A stretch of DNA of 64,000 bases from positions 7,123,001 through 7,187,000 of the forward strand of contig NC_017249.1 of the NCBI RefSeq assembly GCF_000284375.1, in the 5' to 3' direction. The stretch is from Bradyrhizobium japonicum USDA 6 (GTDB lineage Bacteria > Pseudomonadota > Alphaproteobacteria > Rhizobiales > Xanthobacteraceae). The notes below the pieces were generated by a model. The model did not search any database. It was not told the origin of the DNA and saw only the letters and a program-made list of their open reading frames with translations. The position numbers and the translations under genes are program-made. Positions within the stretch are counted from its first letter, which is position 1. Every line of letters starts with the position of its first letter. Of the stretch, positions 50,604 through 59,427 are shown in pieces.

Positions 50604-51085
50604 CGGCGTTCTTTCCGTTAGTTCGGCCTGCGAGACGTGTTTGTGGAAATCCCCTCGGCCCCCATGGGATACCGAGAATAACACGAGGCGCCGACGCCTC
50701 CGAACATGATTTCAGTATGATTTTGCCGGGAAACCGTGGTTCCCGCGAACATCGACCCGCTGCGCGGGACGCCATTATCGTCGTGGCGTGGAAACGAACG
50801 CGCGGCACCGGATGATCGACCCATTCCGCGCGGCGATAGCTCGCGCGCAAGGACTTCCGTGACGGAAAGCGCCGACAATCCTGCAGCCATTTTAGGGCTC
50901 GCAACGGAACTCACGCCACACCCCTCATTCCAACGACGGTCGCCCGATTCGATTCTCAGCCTTGGTAACACTCAGATACCACCCATGAGGTGGTAACGAT
51001 GGCGTTCAAAAGTCACCGTTCCCCAACCCGCAGTGGTTGTGGTTTGCGCCCAATTCTGCCAGTTTAGCAACCCGAAGGGACTTGT
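50604..51085. other. intergenic region before the LysR gene
   Basis: About 480 bp without a supported gene; the longer frames on the minus strand have no recognisable content. A CGGGAA...TTCCCG hairpin lies near 50728-50748, and the dyad at 50977-50995 is listed separately. Confidence 0.4.
50977..50995. promoter_or_regulatory. dyad upstream of the LysR gene
   Basis: TACCACC-CATGA-GGTGGTA is a 7-bp inverted repeat with a 5-bp spacer, 90 bp before the LysR-type gene. A GGTAAC word nearby repeats part of it. It could be an autoregulatory operator. Confidence 0.45.
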
Positions 51086-52135
51086 ATGCACTCCTTGGCG
51101 GAAAGGGGCGTTCCACTGGAGGAACGCCCAAAGATCAACATCAGCGGCCTCTCCGACTGGGATGCGGCCCGCATATTCTTGGAAGTCGTTCGATGCGGCA
51201 GTTTTCGCTCGGCGTCTGAACGCCTGTCGCTGTCGATCAACGCCGTGCGCCGCCGGATTGATGATTTCGAGCGCCAGACCGGCACCACCCTGTTCACCCG
51301 CGACGTCCACGGCACGCATCTGACCGATGAAGGTGCACTGGTCGTCTCCGCGGTCGAGCGCATGGAGGCGGCTGCCTTCGACGTGCTGCGCACCAGCGAT
51401 TCGACGGCCAACGCCCTGTCCGGCGAGGTTCGCGTGGCCGTCACCGAGGGTCTCGGGACGTTCTGGCTCGCCCCGCGACTGGTCGAATTCCAGCAGGCCT
51501 ATCCGAAGATCCTGGTCGACCTGCATTGCGCGATGCGCTCGGCCGACGTCTCCCGTCACGAGGCCGACGTCGCCATCCATCTGTCGCGTCCCTCCGCGCT
51601 CGACGTCAAGCTGGTGCGGCTCGGCCGCATGCACCTGATGTTCTGGGCTTCGGAAAAATACCTTGAGAAACACGGCACGCCGCGCTCGGCACTCGAATTG
51701 ATCAAGCACCGCCTGGTGCTGCAATTCGCCGACCAGCTTGCCGCCAAGGAAACCTTCGAGAGCTTCTTCCCAGGCGTTCCGGAACGTGACCTGCTGGTCA
51801 TGAAGACCAACGTCTCAAGCGCCAATTATTGGGCGGTCGCGAATGGCGCCGGCATCGGCGTATTCCCGAGCTACGCCATTGCGCTTGGCGGGAAGTTGAT
51901 TCCACTGGAGGTCGAGCTGAACAGGCCGCTGGATATCTGGTTGTCCTACCATCCCGGTAGCGGCCGGATTCCACGCGTCCGGCACATGATTGACTGGCTG
52001 ATCGAAGCTTTCAATCCGGCGCGATTCCCGTGGTTTAAGGAAGAGTTCGTGCATCCGCATGAATTCAAGGACGAGTATATGGGCGAACCCCTGACCCAGC
52101 TCTTCGGGGGATTTTCAACCGAAGAACAAAGGTGA
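51086..52135 (+). CDS. LysR family transcriptional regulator
   Basis: A 349-aa regulator. The N-terminal HTH is AARIFLEVVRCGSFRSASERLSLSINAVRRRIDDFERQTGTTLFTRDVHGTHLTDEG. The effector domain continues through SGEVRVAVTEGLGTFWLAPRLVEFQQAYP and VANGAGIGVFPSYAIALGG. A C-terminal extension of about 40 residues (RFPWFKEEFVHPHEFKDEYMGEP) is longer than in typical LysR proteins. It ends 4 bp before the XRE gene, so the two regulators form an operon. Target genes are unknown. Confidence 0.88.
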   Translation: MHSLAERGVPLEERPKINISGLSDWDAARIFLEVVRCGSFRSASERLSLSINAVRRRIDDFERQTGTTLFTRDVHGTHLTDEGALVVSAVERMEAAAFDVLRTSDSTANALSGEVRVAVTEGLGTFWLAPRLVEFQQAYPKILVDLHCAMRSADVSRHEADVAIHLSRPSALDVKLVRLGRMHLMFWASEKYLEKHGTPRSALELIKHRLVLQFADQLAAKETFESFFPGVPERDLLVMKTNVSSANYWAVANGAGIGVFPSYAIALGGKLIPLEVELNRPLDIWLSYHPGSGRIPRVRHMIDWLIEAFNPARFPWFKEEFVHPHEFKDEYMGEPLTQLFGGFSTEEQR

Positions 52136-52139
52136 GAGT

Positions 52140-52532
52140 ATGAAAGCAGCGGCGAAAAGAATGAAGCAGCGCAGTGCCGGCAAGCCGGACATTGAGCTTG
52201 GCAAGCGGATCCGCCTGCGGCGCGTCGAGATGAAGATCTCGCAGGCCGAGCTCGGTGAGAAGCTTGGCGTGAGCTTCCAGCAGGTCCAGAAATACGAGAA
52301 GGGCGTCAATCGCGTCGGCGCGGCCCGGCTTCAGCAGATCGCCACCGCCCTCGATGTGCCCGTGACCTTCTTCTATGACGGCGACAACAAGGCGCGCGAA
52401 GTCGAGAGCCTGCTCTTCCTCGATTCCGCCTTCAGCCTCCGCCTGCTGCGCGCCTACAGCAAGATCAAGGACCAGACGGTGCAGCGTCAGCTCGTCTCGC
52501 TGATGGAATCGATCGCAGCGAACGAGGCCTGA
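52140..52532 (+). CDS. XRE-type helix-turn-helix regulator (PraR-like)
   Basis: A 130-aa protein. The HTH is ELGKRIRLRRVEMKISQAELGEKLGVSFQQVQKYEKGVNRVGAARLQQIATALDVPVTFFYDG, very like rhizobial PraR-type regulators. A short helical C-terminal part (FSLRLLRAYSKIKDQTVQRQLVSLMESI) follows. It is cotranscribed with the LysR gene and followed by a strong intrinsic terminator. PraR itself controls surface and attachment functions in Rhizobium; whether this copy does is unknown. Confidence 0.87.
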   Translation: MKAAAKRMKQRSAGKPDIELGKRIRLRRVEMKISQAELGEKLGVSFQQVQKYEKGVNRVGAARLQQIATALDVPVTFFYDGDNKAREVESLLFLDSAFSLRLLRAYSKIKDQTVQRQLVSLMESIAANEA

Positions 52533-52560
52533 GCCGATCGGGCTCTGACCTCTACGGCCG

Positions 52561-53505
52561 ATGTTCAATCCGCCGCGTCACGGGGGCGCGGCCGGATTGA
52601 ACGAGACCAGTCCGCGCGCTTCCGCGCGGCTTTCCTTTCGGGGCGGCCAGGCCGCCCTTTTTTCTTGCGGATTTCTTGCTGCCGGTTTCCCGGCCCGCCA
52701 TTGTCGCGGATTTCGCGAACCGATCCCGCCCCTGAATTTCGGCTTCGGCCAGCGCTATATCGTGGTCAACATCCCCGCCGCCTTTGCCGAAGCGGTCGAG
52801 AACGATGTGGTGGTGCGGCGCTATCGCGTCATCGTCGGCAAGACCGAGAAGCCCTCGCCGACCCTGACGGCCCAGATCACCAGCGTCGTGCTCAATCCGA
52901 CCTGGACGGTGCCGTCCTCGATCGCCAAGACCGAGATCTCGGCGCATATGCGTAAGGATCCGACCTATCTGTCGCGCATGCACATGGAGGTGCTCGACGC
53001 CCACGACAATCCGATCGACCCGCATTCGGTCGACTGGTCGGGCACGCACACGCCGAACTTCACCGTGCGCCAGCACAACGGCACCTTCAACGCGCTCGGC
53101 GCGGTGAAGATCGACATGCCGAACGCCTATTCGGTCTATATGCACGACACCAACCAGCGCAATCTGTTCAGCGACGACTATCGCTTCGATTCCCACGGCT
53201 GCTCGCGCGTCGACAACGTGCGCGATCTCGCCGCCTGGCTGCTGAAGGACCAGCCGAAATGGAGTCGCGCCGCAATCGATGCGGAGATTGCGAGCGGCCA
53301 GCACCTCGAGGTCGCCATGGCGAAGAAGGTGCCGGTGGCCTGGATCTACCTCACGGCATGGATGACCAAGGATCAGACCGTCCAGTTCCGCAACGACGTC
53401 TATAATCAGGACGAGCAGTTGCTGGAGGCCACCGCCGAAGAGACGGCCTTCTTCAGCAATGCCGGCAGCCATCCCCTGACCGCTCACATGCACGTAACGC
53501 AGTAG
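52561..53505 (+). CDS. L,D-transpeptidase (YkuD domain) with uncertain or truncated 5' end
   Basis: An open frame of up to 314 aa. The YkuD catalytic domain starts about residue 60 (LNFGFGQRYIVVNIPAAFAEAV) and has the active-site FDSHGCSRVDNVRDLAAWLL, with the nucleophilic Cys about residue 221. These enzymes cross-link peptidoglycan in the periplasm. The first ATG (52561) would need translation through the terminator at 52641-52666, and the first 60 residues are not a convincing signal peptide. After the terminator there is no ATG, GTG or TTG until the GTG within YIVVNI. The gene may be 5'-truncated, or its start may be unusual. Confidence 0.7.
   Translation: MFNPPRHGGAAGLNETSPRASARLSFRGGQAALFSCGFLAAGFPARHCRGFREPIPPLNFGFGQRYIVVNIPAAFAEAVENDVVVRRYRVIVGKTEKPSPTLTAQITSVVLNPTWTVPSSIAKTEISAHMRKDPTYLSRMHMEVLDAHDNPIDPHSVDWSGTHTPNFTVRQHNGTFNALGAVKIDMPNAYSVYMHDTNQRNLFSDDYRFDSHGCSRVDNVRDLAAWLLKDQPKWSRAAIDAEIASGQHLEVAMAKKVPVAWIYLTAWMTKDQTVQFRNDVYNQDEQLLEATAEETAFFSNAGSHPLTAHMHVTQ
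52641..52666 (+). terminator. intrinsic terminator of the LysR-XRE operon
   Basis: GGGCGGC (52641-52647) and GCCGCCC (52651-52657) form a 7-bp stem with a CAG loop, followed by TTTTTTCTT. It lies 108 bp past the XRE stop and inside the longest open frame of the next gene, which bears on that gene's start. Confidence 0.85.
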
Positions 53506-53553
53506 AGCATGATCCGGAAAAGTGTGCAGCGGCTTTCCGAAAAGATCATGCTC
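53505..53553. repeat. interspersed inverted repeat, GAGCATGATC family
   Basis: GAGCATGATC at 53505-53514 and GATCATGCTC at 53544-53553 flank CCGGAAAAGTGTGCAGCGG. I recognise this as a very common Bradyrhizobium/Rhodopseudomonas intergenic element. It begins at the stop codon of the L,D-transpeptidase gene and may serve as its transcription end. Confidence 0.8.
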
Positions 53554-53681
53554 AAGGAACAACCGCTTCTCGCGCCATGCAATCGCGGCACAGGCGGATG
53601 CAAAGCCGCGTCCCTCGTCGCGGTTGACCCGGGCCGCGCCCCGGCCGCACATTGCGCCCGGCCTACGACAGCGAGCGCGCG

Positions 53682-54503
53682 ATGCCTGACATTTCCAGCA
53701 CGACCGAAACACCCCATGCCGACGGCAGGATCCTCAAGCAGGTCATCGACGGCGTCGGCGTGATCACCTTCAACAATCCCGACAAGCGCAACGCGATGTC
53801 GCTGGAGATGTGGGAGGGATTTGGCGAGGCGCTGACGAGCCTGCGCGATGACGAGACGGTTCGCGTCGTGATCCTTCGCGGCGCCGGCGGCAAGGCATTC
53901 GTCTCCGGGGCCGACATCAGCCAGTTCGAGAAGACCCGCCATAACGCGGCGGCGTCCGAGGAATATGCCAGGCGCAGCGCCGCCCAGCGCGCACTGCTCG
54001 CCGACTATCCCAAGCCGACCATCGCCTGCATCGAGGGCTTTTGCCTCGGCGGCGGCATGCAGGTCGCGATGCTCGCCGACATCCGCCTCGCCGCACATGG
54101 CAGCCAGTTCGGCATTCCCGCGGCAAAACTCGGCATCGCCTATGGTTATGACGGCTTGAAGCATCTGGTGTCGCTGGTCGGTCCGTCCTGGGCGCGGCTT
54201 CTGATGTACACGGGCATGCGGATCGATTCCGCCGAGGCGCTGCGCATTGGCCTCGTCGAGCGCTTGTTCCCGATCGACGAGTTGTGGGGTGAGACGATGA
54301 CGATCGCGCAGACCATCTCCGAGAACGCCCCGCTCGCGATCAAGGCCGCCAAGATCACCATCGCTCAGGTGTTGAAGGACGAGAGCCAGCGCGACCTGGA
54401 GGCGATCAAGGCGATCGGTCACGCCTGCATGGACAGCGCGGATTTTCGCGAGGGCCGGCAGGCCTTCATGGAAAAGCGCAAGCCGCAGTTTACGGGCAAG
54501 TAG
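53682..54503 (+). CDS. enoyl-CoA hydratase/isomerase family protein
   Basis: A 273-aa crotonase-fold protein. GAGGKAFVSGADISQFEKTR is the first oxyanion-hole region about residue 70. IEGFCLGGGMQVAMLADIRLAAHGSQFGIPAAKLGI is the second, in which neither classical hydratase glutamate is obvious. The C-terminal EGRQAFMEKRKPQF is typical. I chose the ATG at 53682 over a TTG at 53652. It is separate in sequence from the PaaG-like protein at 183-977. The reaction cannot be fixed from sequence. Confidence 0.85.
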   Translation: MPDISSTTETPHADGRILKQVIDGVGVITFNNPDKRNAMSLEMWEGFGEALTSLRDDETVRVVILRGAGGKAFVSGADISQFEKTRHNAAASEEYARRSAAQRALLADYPKPTIACIEGFCLGGGMQVAMLADIRLAAHGSQFGIPAAKLGIAYGYDGLKHLVSLVGPSWARLLMYTGMRIDSAEALRIGLVERLFPIDELWGETMTIAQTISENAPLAIKAAKITIAQVLKDESQRDLEAIKAIGHACMDSADFREGRQAFMEKRKPQFTGK

Positions 54504-54895
54504 CCTCGGCGTCCGGCCGCGCCAAACCAAGCAGCGCGAATGCGCTCGTACAATGACCTGCCCCTGCCGATTGACGAGCAATACGGCTTGGATAGATCCG
54601 TGTCAGCATCGCTGACCAGCCTCTGAAGAATTATCGGAGTGGTCGATCGGAGGAAAACGGTCTACGTTTCGAGCGCTCGGTCGAATTGCGATGCGGACCT
54701 GGAGCCACCACATGATCAACACTCCAGTTGTTTTTGTTGCCAGAGCCGCGGCGGGATTTCGTTCGCGCACCCTCATCGGGGCAATCGGCTCCGTACCCAA
54801 CTTCAGTACAGCCCAACCGTCTATGTCATTTGGCGCGAACCGCCAACGGACTGCCGAGAAACACGTGATCAAACATGGCAACGGGAGAAACGCCT
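54504..54895. other. intergenic region, no gene seen
   Basis: 392 bp, more AT-rich than its neighbours, between the crotonase gene and the serine hydrolase. Short frames here have no recognisable content. I see no clear promoter or hairpin. Confidence 0.4.
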
Positions 54896-56095
54896 ATGGG
54901 TATCAATCTAAAAAGCGCATGTGACGGGATTCTGCAAAAGGTCGTGACTGGCAAGGACCGCGTTCCCGGCGTGGTGGCGATGATCACGGATCGCTCGGCC
55001 AACATCTATGAAGGCTCGGCCGGCGAGCGCAGCCTTGGCGGACGCCAGGCAATGACGACCGATACCGTGTTCGCGATCTTCTCGACCACGAAGGCCATCA
55101 CTGGCACGGCGGTCCTGCAATGCGTCGAGGACGGCAAACTCGACCTGGATGCCCCAGCCAAGAACTACGTGCCTGACATTGGCAAGCTCGAGGTGCTCAC
55201 CGGGTTCGATGCCAAGGGCAATCCGAAACTGCGAGCTCCGGCGCGCGACATCACGACCCGGATGCTAATGCTGCACACCGCCGGGCTTGGCTACGATTTC
55301 TTCAACGCCAATTACCTTCGCTTGGCACAGGAGCGCGGCCAGCCGAGCGTGGTGACCTGCTCGAAGGCATCCCTGAACACGCCGCTACTGTTCGATCCTG
55401 GCGACAAATGGGAATATGGCAGCAACATCGACTGGGCCGGCCAAGTCGTCGAAAGCATCCGCGGCAAGCGCCTTGGCGAGGTGATGAGGGAGCGGATCTT
55501 TGCGCCACTCGGCATGGAGGACATCGCCTTTTCGCTGACCCCTGCGATGCGTTCGCGCCTCGCCACGATTCACCAACGCGAAGCCGACGGATCGCTCACT
55601 CCCCTCCCCGATATGCAACTGCCGCCTGAGCCAGAGGTCCACATGGGCGGCCACGGTCTCTATGGCTCGATCGGTGAGTACATGAAATTCATTCGCATGT
55701 GGCTGAACGACGGGGCCGGATCGCAGGGTCGTGTGCTCAAGAAGGAAACGGTCGAGGCCGCCGTACGGAACGGCCTGCAGGCACATCAGACCGTCACGAT
55801 GCTACCCGGCATCATTCCGAGCCTGTCGAACGATGCCGAGTTCTTTCCCGGCCTGAAGAAGTCCTGGTGCTTGACCTTCATGGTGAACGACGAGGACGCG
55901 CCGACCGGCCGACCGGCCGGAGCTATCGGTTGGGCTGGACTCGCCAACACGTTCTACTGGATCGATCGCAAGAACGGGTTCGGCGGGTATTGGGCGACGC
56001 AGATCCTGCCGTTCGGCGACCCGACCTCCTTCGGCGGCTACATGGAATTCGAGACTGCCGCCTACGCCACCGGCGAGGCGCGCGCCGCGGCGTAG
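54896..56095 (+). CDS. serine hydrolase, class C beta-lactamase/esterase family
   Basis: A 399-aa cytoplasmic hydrolase. The SxxK motif is STTK in [15 protein letters not shown] about residue 66. The second motif is YGSN in [15 protein letters not shown] about residue 175. [17 protein letters not shown] and [19 protein letters not shown] lie in the C-terminal half. I prefer the ATG at 54896 because GGGAG precedes it by 9 nt; one at 54875 is possible. The next gene is a Baeyer-Villiger monooxygenase, so it may hydrolyse the ester or lactone made by that enzyme. Confidence 0.85.
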   Translation: MGINLKSACDGILQKVVTGKDRVPGVVAMITDRSANIYEGSAGERSLGGRQAMTTDTVFAIFSTTKAITGTAVLQCVEDGKLDLDAPAKNYVPDIGKLEVLTGFDAKGNPKLRAPARDITTRMLMLHTAGLGYDFFNANYLRLAQERGQPSVVTCSKASLNTPLLFDPGDKWEYGSNIDWAGQVVESIRGKRLGEVMRERIFAPLGMEDIAFSLTPAMRSRLATIHQREADGSLTPLPDMQLPPEPEVHMGGHGLYGSIGEYMKFIRMWLNDGAGSQGRVLKKETVEAAVRNGLQAHQTVTMLPGIIPSLSNDAEFFPGLKKSWCLTFMVNDEDAPTGRPAGAIGWAGLANTFYWIDRKNGFGGYWATQILPFGDPTSFGGYMEFETAAYATGEARAAA

Positions 56096-56283
56096 TGCCG
56101 GGCGAGCGACCTACCTGCGCCACGGCGCCTCCGCTTTCCAGACTCGATGGAGCGAGGGCGCCGTGAGCGCGGGCTGTCAGATGGCACGGAGCTTCTGTTC
56201 TGCTCCCGCAGGCGGGCGCCTTCACAAGGCGGAGAACCACTGAACACGAATGCACGGAGAATTCTCACAACGCGAGGCAGGTC

Positions 56284-57966
56284 ATGACAAATATTGAATC
56301 CGCGCAACGGGCTGGCGCGAAAGCCGACTTCGATGCGATCATCATCGGCGCCGGGTTCTCCGGCATGTATATGCTGCATTCGCTGCGCGACAAGCTTGAC
56401 TTGAACGTCACGGTGTTCGAGGCCGGCGACGGTGTCGGCGGCACCTGGTACTGGAATCGTTATCCCGGCGCGCGCTGCGACTCCGACAGCTACATTTACT
56501 GTTACACTTTCGACAAGAACCTGTTGCAGGAGTGGAACTGGTCCGAGCGCTACCCGGAGCAGGACGAGATCCTGCGCTACCTCGAGCACTGCGCCGAGCG
56601 CTTCGACCTGAAGCCCGACATCCAGTTCGGCAAGCGCGTCGTCGAAGTTCTCTTTGATGAGGACACTGAGCTGTGGACCGTACGCACCGACAAGGGCGAC
56701 GCCGTGACGACGCGCTATGTCATCCCGGCCGTCGGGGCCCTATCGACCGCGAACGTACCGCCGATCGAGGGGCTGAGCTCCTTCAAGGGCAAGTGCTATC
56801 ACACGAGCCGGTGGCCGCACGATGGTGTCGACTTCACCGCGAAGCGTGTAGGCGTCATCGGCACGGGAGCCACCGCGGTGCAGGCGATTCCGGAGATCGC
56901 GCAACAGGCCAAGCACTTGACCGTGTTCCAGCGCACGCCGAACTTCTGCGTGCCGGCCCGCAACGGCCGTGTCGATCCCGAGGTCACCAGGGCGCGCAAG
57001 GCCGATTACGACGGAATCCGGCAGCGCATCAAGGATTCCTTCTTCGGGTTCGAGCTGAATTTCATACCGCAATCGGTGCTCGAGACGACGCCCGAGGAAC
57101 GCGAGCGGCAGTTCGACAAGATGTGGGATGCGGGCGGCTTCGCCTTTTGGCTGGCGAACTATCAGGACATGTTCTTTTCCAAGGAGGCGAACGACGTCAT
57201 CGCCGACTACCTCAAGCGAAAGATCCGCTCGGTCGTCAACGATCCGGCGATCGCCGAGAAGTTGACGCCCAAGTCTTACCCCTACGGCACCAAGCGCCAA
57301 CCGTTGGACACCAACTATTTTGAGACCTTCAATAAGAAGAACGTAGCGCTGGTGGACGCGAGCACCGACGGTCCCATCGAGGAGATCACGCCGAATGGCA
57401 TTCGAGCGGGCGGCAAGGAGTATCCGCTCGACATCATCGTCATCGCCACCGGCTTCGACGCGATGACCGGCCCGCTGAAGAACCTTGGCATCAAGGGTCG
57501 CGGCGGCCGGACGCTGGCGCAAGAATGGGCGGATGGCCCACAGACCTATCTTGGCCTGGCGATCGCCGGTTATCCCAACCTGTTCACGATCACGGGTCCG
57601 CAAAGCCCTTCGGTGCTGTCGAACATGCCGGTCTCGATAGAGCAGCATGTCGAATGGATCACCGAATGCATCGCCCACATGCGAAGAAACAAACTTTCGA
57701 CGATTGAGGCGAGCCCGCAGGCGCAGGACGCATGGGGCGCCCACGTCGCCGAAATCGTGAACTCGACCCTCATGCCCGGCACCAATTCCTGGTACATGGG
57801 CGCCAACATAGAAGGCAAGCCGCGTCGATTCATGCCCTATCTCGGCCCGGAGGGCGTGGGCGGATACCGCAGAAAGTGCGCCGAGGTCGCAGAGAAGGGC
57901 TACGAGGGCTTCGTGTTCAGAAGCACTGGCCAAAGCGGGAGCATGCACACGATTGCAGCCGAGTAG
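56284..57966 (+). CDS. flavin-containing Baeyer-Villiger monooxygenase (cyclohexanone monooxygenase type)
   Basis: A 560-aa FAD- and NADPH-dependent oxygenase that inserts oxygen next to a ketone. It has the FAD motif IIIGAGFSGMYMLHSL, GGTWYWNRYPGARCDSDSYIY, the Baeyer-Villiger fingerprint FKGKCYHTSRWPH about residue 165, the NADPH motif VGVIGTGATAVQAIPEIA about residue 185, and DIIVIATGFDAMTG. The gene follows the serine hydrolase by about 190 bp on the same strand, the classic pairing of ketone oxidation and ester hydrolysis. The ketone is unknown. Confidence 0.92.
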   Translation: MTNIESAQRAGAKADFDAIIIGAGFSGMYMLHSLRDKLDLNVTVFEAGDGVGGTWYWNRYPGARCDSDSYIYCYTFDKNLLQEWNWSERYPEQDEILRYLEHCAERFDLKPDIQFGKRVVEVLFDEDTELWTVRTDKGDAVTTRYVIPAVGALSTANVPPIEGLSSFKGKCYHTSRWPHDGVDFTAKRVGVIGTGATAVQAIPEIAQQAKHLTVFQRTPNFCVPARNGRVDPEVTRARKADYDGIRQRIKDSFFGFELNFIPQSVLETTPEERERQFDKMWDAGGFAFWLANYQDMFFSKEANDVIADYLKRKIRSVVNDPAIAEKLTPKSYPYGTKRQPLDTNYFETFNKKNVALVDASTDGPIEEITPNGIRAGGKEYPLDIIVIATGFDAMTGPLKNLGIKGRGGRTLAQEWADGPQTYLGLAIAGYPNLFTITGPQSPSVLSNMPVSIEQHVEWITECIAHMRRNKLSTIEASPQAQDAWGAHVAEIVNSTLMPGTNSWYMGANIEGKPRRFMPYLGPEGVGGYRRKCAEVAEKGYEGFVFRSTGQSGSMHTIAAE

Positions 57967-58109
57967 GCTCAACGAGTCATGACCGGGCGCCGCGTTCAAT
58001 GTCGCGGCTCCCGTCATGGCCGCGCCGACTGGCAATGTGGCGCCAGCCGGGCCAATAGCCCGCGCGAGGCATCAACATCGCTCGCGCGGGACCTGCAAAC
58101 ATTACGCTG

Positions 58110-58586
58110 TCATGAGCCGGACGTTTTAACGACGAGCTTTATGTTGAACAGGTTGACGCCCTTGAAGGGGTTCGGTGCGCTTTCAATCGTTCCCGTGCCC
58201 GTGGCGTTCGCATAGGAACCTGTGCCCGAAAGGATCGTGTATTCGCCCGTTGATTTGCCGTCTTTGGCCAAGCCGGTGTAACGCGCCGTAATCGAGCCGT
58301 CCTCGAAGGTGTAAGTGCTATAGCCAAAGAAGGGGCCCGCCCCCTTGAGCGAATCCGAAGCATTGACGAACTCTTTCACTCCGATACGGCCATCGTTGAA
58401 GACGGCGACACCGAAGAATTTGCCAGACATAACCGTCTGTCCTTCGACGTTTGCGGCCTCTATGACCTTAACGTCGATCGGCTTCGTGACGAGCTTGAAC
58501 TCAAGCACCCGTTCACCGGCTACGGCGGTTGACGCCGCGACGGCCAATGCCACGCCAGAAAGGAAAAAGGTGAGAGACTTCCGCAT
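58110..58586 (-). CDS. secreted beta-barrel-like protein of unknown function
   Basis: A 158-aa product with a clear signal peptide (MRKSLTFFLSGVALAVAASTAVAG) and AGGAGG ribosome site. The mature part is beta-rich, with SGKFFGVAVFNDGRIGVKEFV, YTFEDGSITARYTG and GEYTILSGTGSYANATGTGTIES. The last segment recalls the allene-oxide-cyclase/dirigent-like barrel pattern in which a GTG-x-Y repeat closes the barrel. Function and partner unknown. Confidence 0.7.
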   Translation of the reverse strand: MRKSLTFFLSGVALAVAASTAVAGERVLEFKLVTKPIDVKVIEAANVEGQTVMSGKFFGVAVFNDGRIGVKEFVNASDSLKGAGPFFGYSTYTFEDGSITARYTGLAKDGKSTGEYTILSGTGSYANATGTGTIESAPNPFKGVNLFNIKLVVKTSGS

Positions 58587-58964
58587 AGGCTCCTCCTGCG
58601 CTTGGTGAAATCAAGTCAAGAAGTGCCAAAGAGCTGTACATCATGCCCCGGCTCTTCGCGGCGGCACGAAAGAGAGCCCTCGGCGACGCCCCGGCGGCGG
58701 CTGAAGCTCTCTGGACCCCAAGGCGCGAACGCCGGGACGCAACTATAAGTCCTGAGCGATGGAAAAAGTTCAGGTTTTCGCAGGGTATAATTGTATGCCG
58801 CGACTTGCGCGAAACTCACAGCGGCCGAAATGGGCAATCTGATCAAGCAGGCTTGCTTGGTACGCGCTCCTGCGAATCTTGCCCCTAACCAACCTATCAA
58901 AGCAGACGCTTTGAGATGCGGGCGGACCTCCCGCCCTCAAATAAGAGGCCTATGCGACCATCAG
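58587..58964. other. intergenic region, no gene seen
   Basis: 378 bp between the secreted barrel protein and the ASCH gene. A lone TATAAT (near 58785) has no properly spaced -35. A GGGCGG/CCGCCC pair near 58920-58940 could be the 3' end hairpin of the ASCH transcript. Confidence 0.4.
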
Positions 58965-59381
58965 CTACGGTTCCGAAGGCGGGAGATCACCAAACACCTC
59001 GATCAGGCGAAAGCGCTCGCACATCAGCATCATGTCCTCATTGAAACGCCCGAGCCGGCCGAAATAGGTCCGATGGGCGTGACGCCAATAGGCAAGGCTT
59101 CGATCGCCTTCGCCCTCATCGTGCGCAAACGCGGCGTCGACGTCATTGAAGCGCCGATAGGTGATCTCGACGGATTCGATGACGCAGCGCGGTTCTCCGC
59201 GCCCGTCGAGTACGACCCAGCGCTCACCCGGCGTTGACGTGTTTGGCTCGTCTTCCGTGCTGCACGTCGCGGTCTTGACACCCTTGACGACGAGTTCGAG
59301 CAACTCATCCGCGAGCGCCGGACTGTCGCCGAAGGCAAAGGTCCGGAGATGTCGATAGTGTTCGGGGACTGGTCTGCTCAT
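58965..59381 (-). CDS. ASCH domain protein
   Basis: A 138-aa protein. The ASCH signature GxKxxT is present as VVKGVKTATCST about residue 35, with GERWVVLDGRGEPRCVIESVEI as the barrel strands and DEGEGDRSLAYWRHAHRTYF near the C-terminus. ASCH proteins are RNA-binding-like beta barrels; some are amidohydrolases on acetylated nucleosides. The ATG at 59381 is the only sensible start. Confidence 0.85.
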   Translation of the reverse strand: MSRPVPEHYRHLRTFAFGDSPALADELLELVVKGVKTATCSTEDEPNTSTPGERWVVLDGRGEPRCVIESVEITYRRFNDVDAAFAHDEGEGDRSLAYWRHAHRTYFGRLGRFNEDMMLMCERFRLIEVFGDLPPSEP

Positions 59382-59427
59382 GGTCGTCCAAACCCTTCAG
59401 AGGCGACGTCTTGCGACACGGTGCCTC

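Noticed and set aside
58780..58795. Promoter with a TATAAT box
   Set aside because: No -35 element at a workable distance on either strand and no gene starts downstream in a sensible position.
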